A stretch of 64,000 nt of DNA from Saccharicrinis sp963665705 (GTDB lineage Bacteria; Bacteroidota; Bacteroidia; Bacteroidales; Marinilabiliaceae), in the NCBI GenBank assembly GCA_963665705.1, contig OY762448.1:558001-622000 (forward strand). The letters are read 5' to 3'. The translations under genes and the position numbers were made by a program. Below are positions 62,959-64,000 of this stretch, piece by piece. Numbering within the stretch: position 1 is the first letter of the stretch; each line of letters opens with the position of its first letter. The notes beneath the pieces were generated by a model, which was not told the origin of the DNA, ran no database searches, and saw only the letters and a list, made by a program, of their open reading frames with translations.

Positions 62959-64000
62959 ATGGGAAAGCAGCAAATATATCATGCCTTAAAGGTTGACCAG
63001 GATATTTGTTATGGTTGTACACATTGTATGAATGTGTGTCCAACCGATGCTATCCGTATTAATGATGGTAAGGCTTTAATTTTAAAAAAACGTTGCATTG
63101 ATTGTGGAGAATGTTTAAAAGTATGTCCGGTTCATGCCATTTATGTTGAGCAGGATGATTTAGAAAAAATATTTGATTATGAGTGTCGTGTTGCACTCGT
63201 ACCAGCCGTTTTTACAGGGCAATTTCCAACACAAATTACCGAAGAAGAAATATTCAGTGAAATGAAGGAATTAGGGTTCACTCATGTTTTTCAGGCTGAA
63301 TATATGGTTGATGTGATCAATAATCTGATGAATGAACAGATTGATCAGAGTGAAGAAAAGCCTTTAATATCAACATTTTGTCCGGCTGTAGTTCGTCTTA
63401 TTCAAGTTAAATTTCCTTCTTTAATTGATAATATCGCATCAGTAAAGCCACCCGTTGATGCATCTGCAGCTTTTTATAAAAAGATGTTGAGTAATCAGGG
63501 AATCCCACCGGATCAAATCGGTATATTTTATATCACTCCATGTGCTGCAAAAATTGCTGCTATCAAAGGTTTTGGTCAGAACACCAATGATATGATAAAT
63601 GGAGTTATCAATATGAGTTATATATCGAATAAACTTTATCATAAAATTAAAAATAGAAAGGATTCTTTAAAAGATTTACCCGTATTGCCACACTTATCCA
63701 GTAAGGCTATGAAATGGAGTTTATCACATGGAGAAGCTGAGCATATGCAAGGTCATACTTTATCTGTAGATGAGATACATAATGTAATCGAATTTTTAGA
63801 GATCCTAGAGAATGATGATATTCCTGAAGTGGATTTTTTGGAGTTGAGAGCATGTGATCAAGGGTGTGCAGGAGGAGCTTTATTGCAGGGGAATAGATTT
63901 TTAACTGTTGAACGTTTGAAAATTCGTGCGAAACAACTTGAAAATGAAAGCGAAAGTGAAGGGTTGAAAGCCCATAAAGATATTTTACAGGATAAAGATT
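62959..64000 (+). CDS. second sensory-type [FeFe]-hydrogenase-like protein, 3' end cut by window
   Basis: The frame is open from ATG 62,959 to the end of the window, with 347 residues visible. It begins with two 4Fe-4S motifs (CYGCTHCMNVCPTDAI, CIDCGECLKVCPVHAI). A reduced H-domain follows, with FCPAVVRL in place of TSCCPxW, ITPCAAKIAAIK and LRACDQGCAGGALLQG. The Cys before Pro and the later Cys pair are kept. It is clearly different from the PAS-containing protein at 58,819. The form is like group D-type sensory hydrogenases. The rest of the protein, perhaps a partner or output domain, lies outside the window. Confidence 0.88.
   Translation, partial: MGKQQIYHALKVDQDICYGCTHCMNVCPTDAIRINDGKALILKKRCIDCGECLKVCPVHAIYVEQDDLEKIFDYECRVALVPAVFTGQFPTQITEEEIFSEMKELGFTHVFQAEYMVDVINNLMNEQIDQSEEKPLISTFCPAVVRLIQVKFPSLIDNIASVKPPVDASAAFYKKMLSNQGIPPDQIGIFYITPCAAKIAAIKGFGQNTNDMINGVINMSYISNKLYHKIKNRKDSLKDLPVLPHLSSKAMKWSLSHGEAEHMQGHTLSVDEIHNVIEFLEILENDDIPEVDFLELRACDQGCAGGALLQGNRFLTVERLKIRAKQLENESESEGLKAHKDILQDKD

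Overview
The window looks like a chromosomal segment of a low-GC, probably marine and anaerobic or facultatively anaerobic Bacteroidota, most like the Marinilabiliales/Marinifilaceae. The clues are Bacteroidota-type promoters (TAnnTTTG at -7), a PorT-like protein of the type IX secretion system, a TamL-like Omp85 lipoprotein, DUF3467 directly after rpoC, and tRNA genes Tyr-Gly-Thr-tuf-Trp ahead of secE-nusG-rplKAJL-rpoBC. No taxonomic marker search could be run, so the lineage is an inference.

Positions 1-17,353 are a surface-glycan (capsule or exopolysaccharide) locus. The plus-strand part encodes a NeuD-like acyltransferase (cut by the window edge), a membrane acyltransferase, an AsnB-type amidotransferase, a free carrier protein, a free condensation domain, a second AsnB-like protein without the glutaminase cysteine, a DegT-type sugar aminotransferase and two FemAB-like transferases. 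This is an unusual mix of NRPS-like and glycan genes, and I read it as a carrier-protein-dependent amide-forming or aminoacylating branch of glycan synthesis. The FemAB pair sits in a decayed tandem duplication: each copy keeps one intact gene and the remnant of the other. A beta-helix lipoprotein gene, a MITE-like insertion and an IS630 element lie in or next to it. The Wzc kinase and Wza export genes follow on the minus strand.

Positions 17,354-36,800 hold mostly housekeeping genes: a membrane protein with a conserved acidic/His pattern, an SDR, purL, a TlpA-like thioredoxin, menG, porT, a decayed IS200-like transposase between inverted hairpins, a COG2509 flavoprotein, a SpoU rRNA methyltransferase, tamL, two divergent class II aldolases, an NSS transporter, an HhH protein, rpsU and a XerC-like recombinase. 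A leader of about 93 bp occurs in front of wza and of the membrane-protein gene, with a decayed third copy after porT.

Positions 36,800-52,030 are the hibernation factor, tRNAs, tuf, the secE-to-rpoC transcription/translation block, DUF3467 and a NamZ-like DUF1343 protein. At 52,017-54,757 an AlbA_2-domain gene is split by a 2,067-bp IS66 element with a perfect 8-bp target duplication.

Positions 54,965-64,000 are an [FeFe]-hydrogenase region. A NuoE/NuoF/HydA-type NADH-linked trimeric hydrogenase is followed, after a hairpin, by a small 2Fe-2S protein, a PAS-containing sensory-type hydrogenase, a SpoIIE-type phosphatase, a DRTGG-domain protein, an RsbW-like ATPase and a second sensory-type hydrogenase that runs off the window. 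Together they suggest H2 or redox sensing coupled to Ser/Thr phospho-signalling that controls the catalytic enzyme or fermentation.
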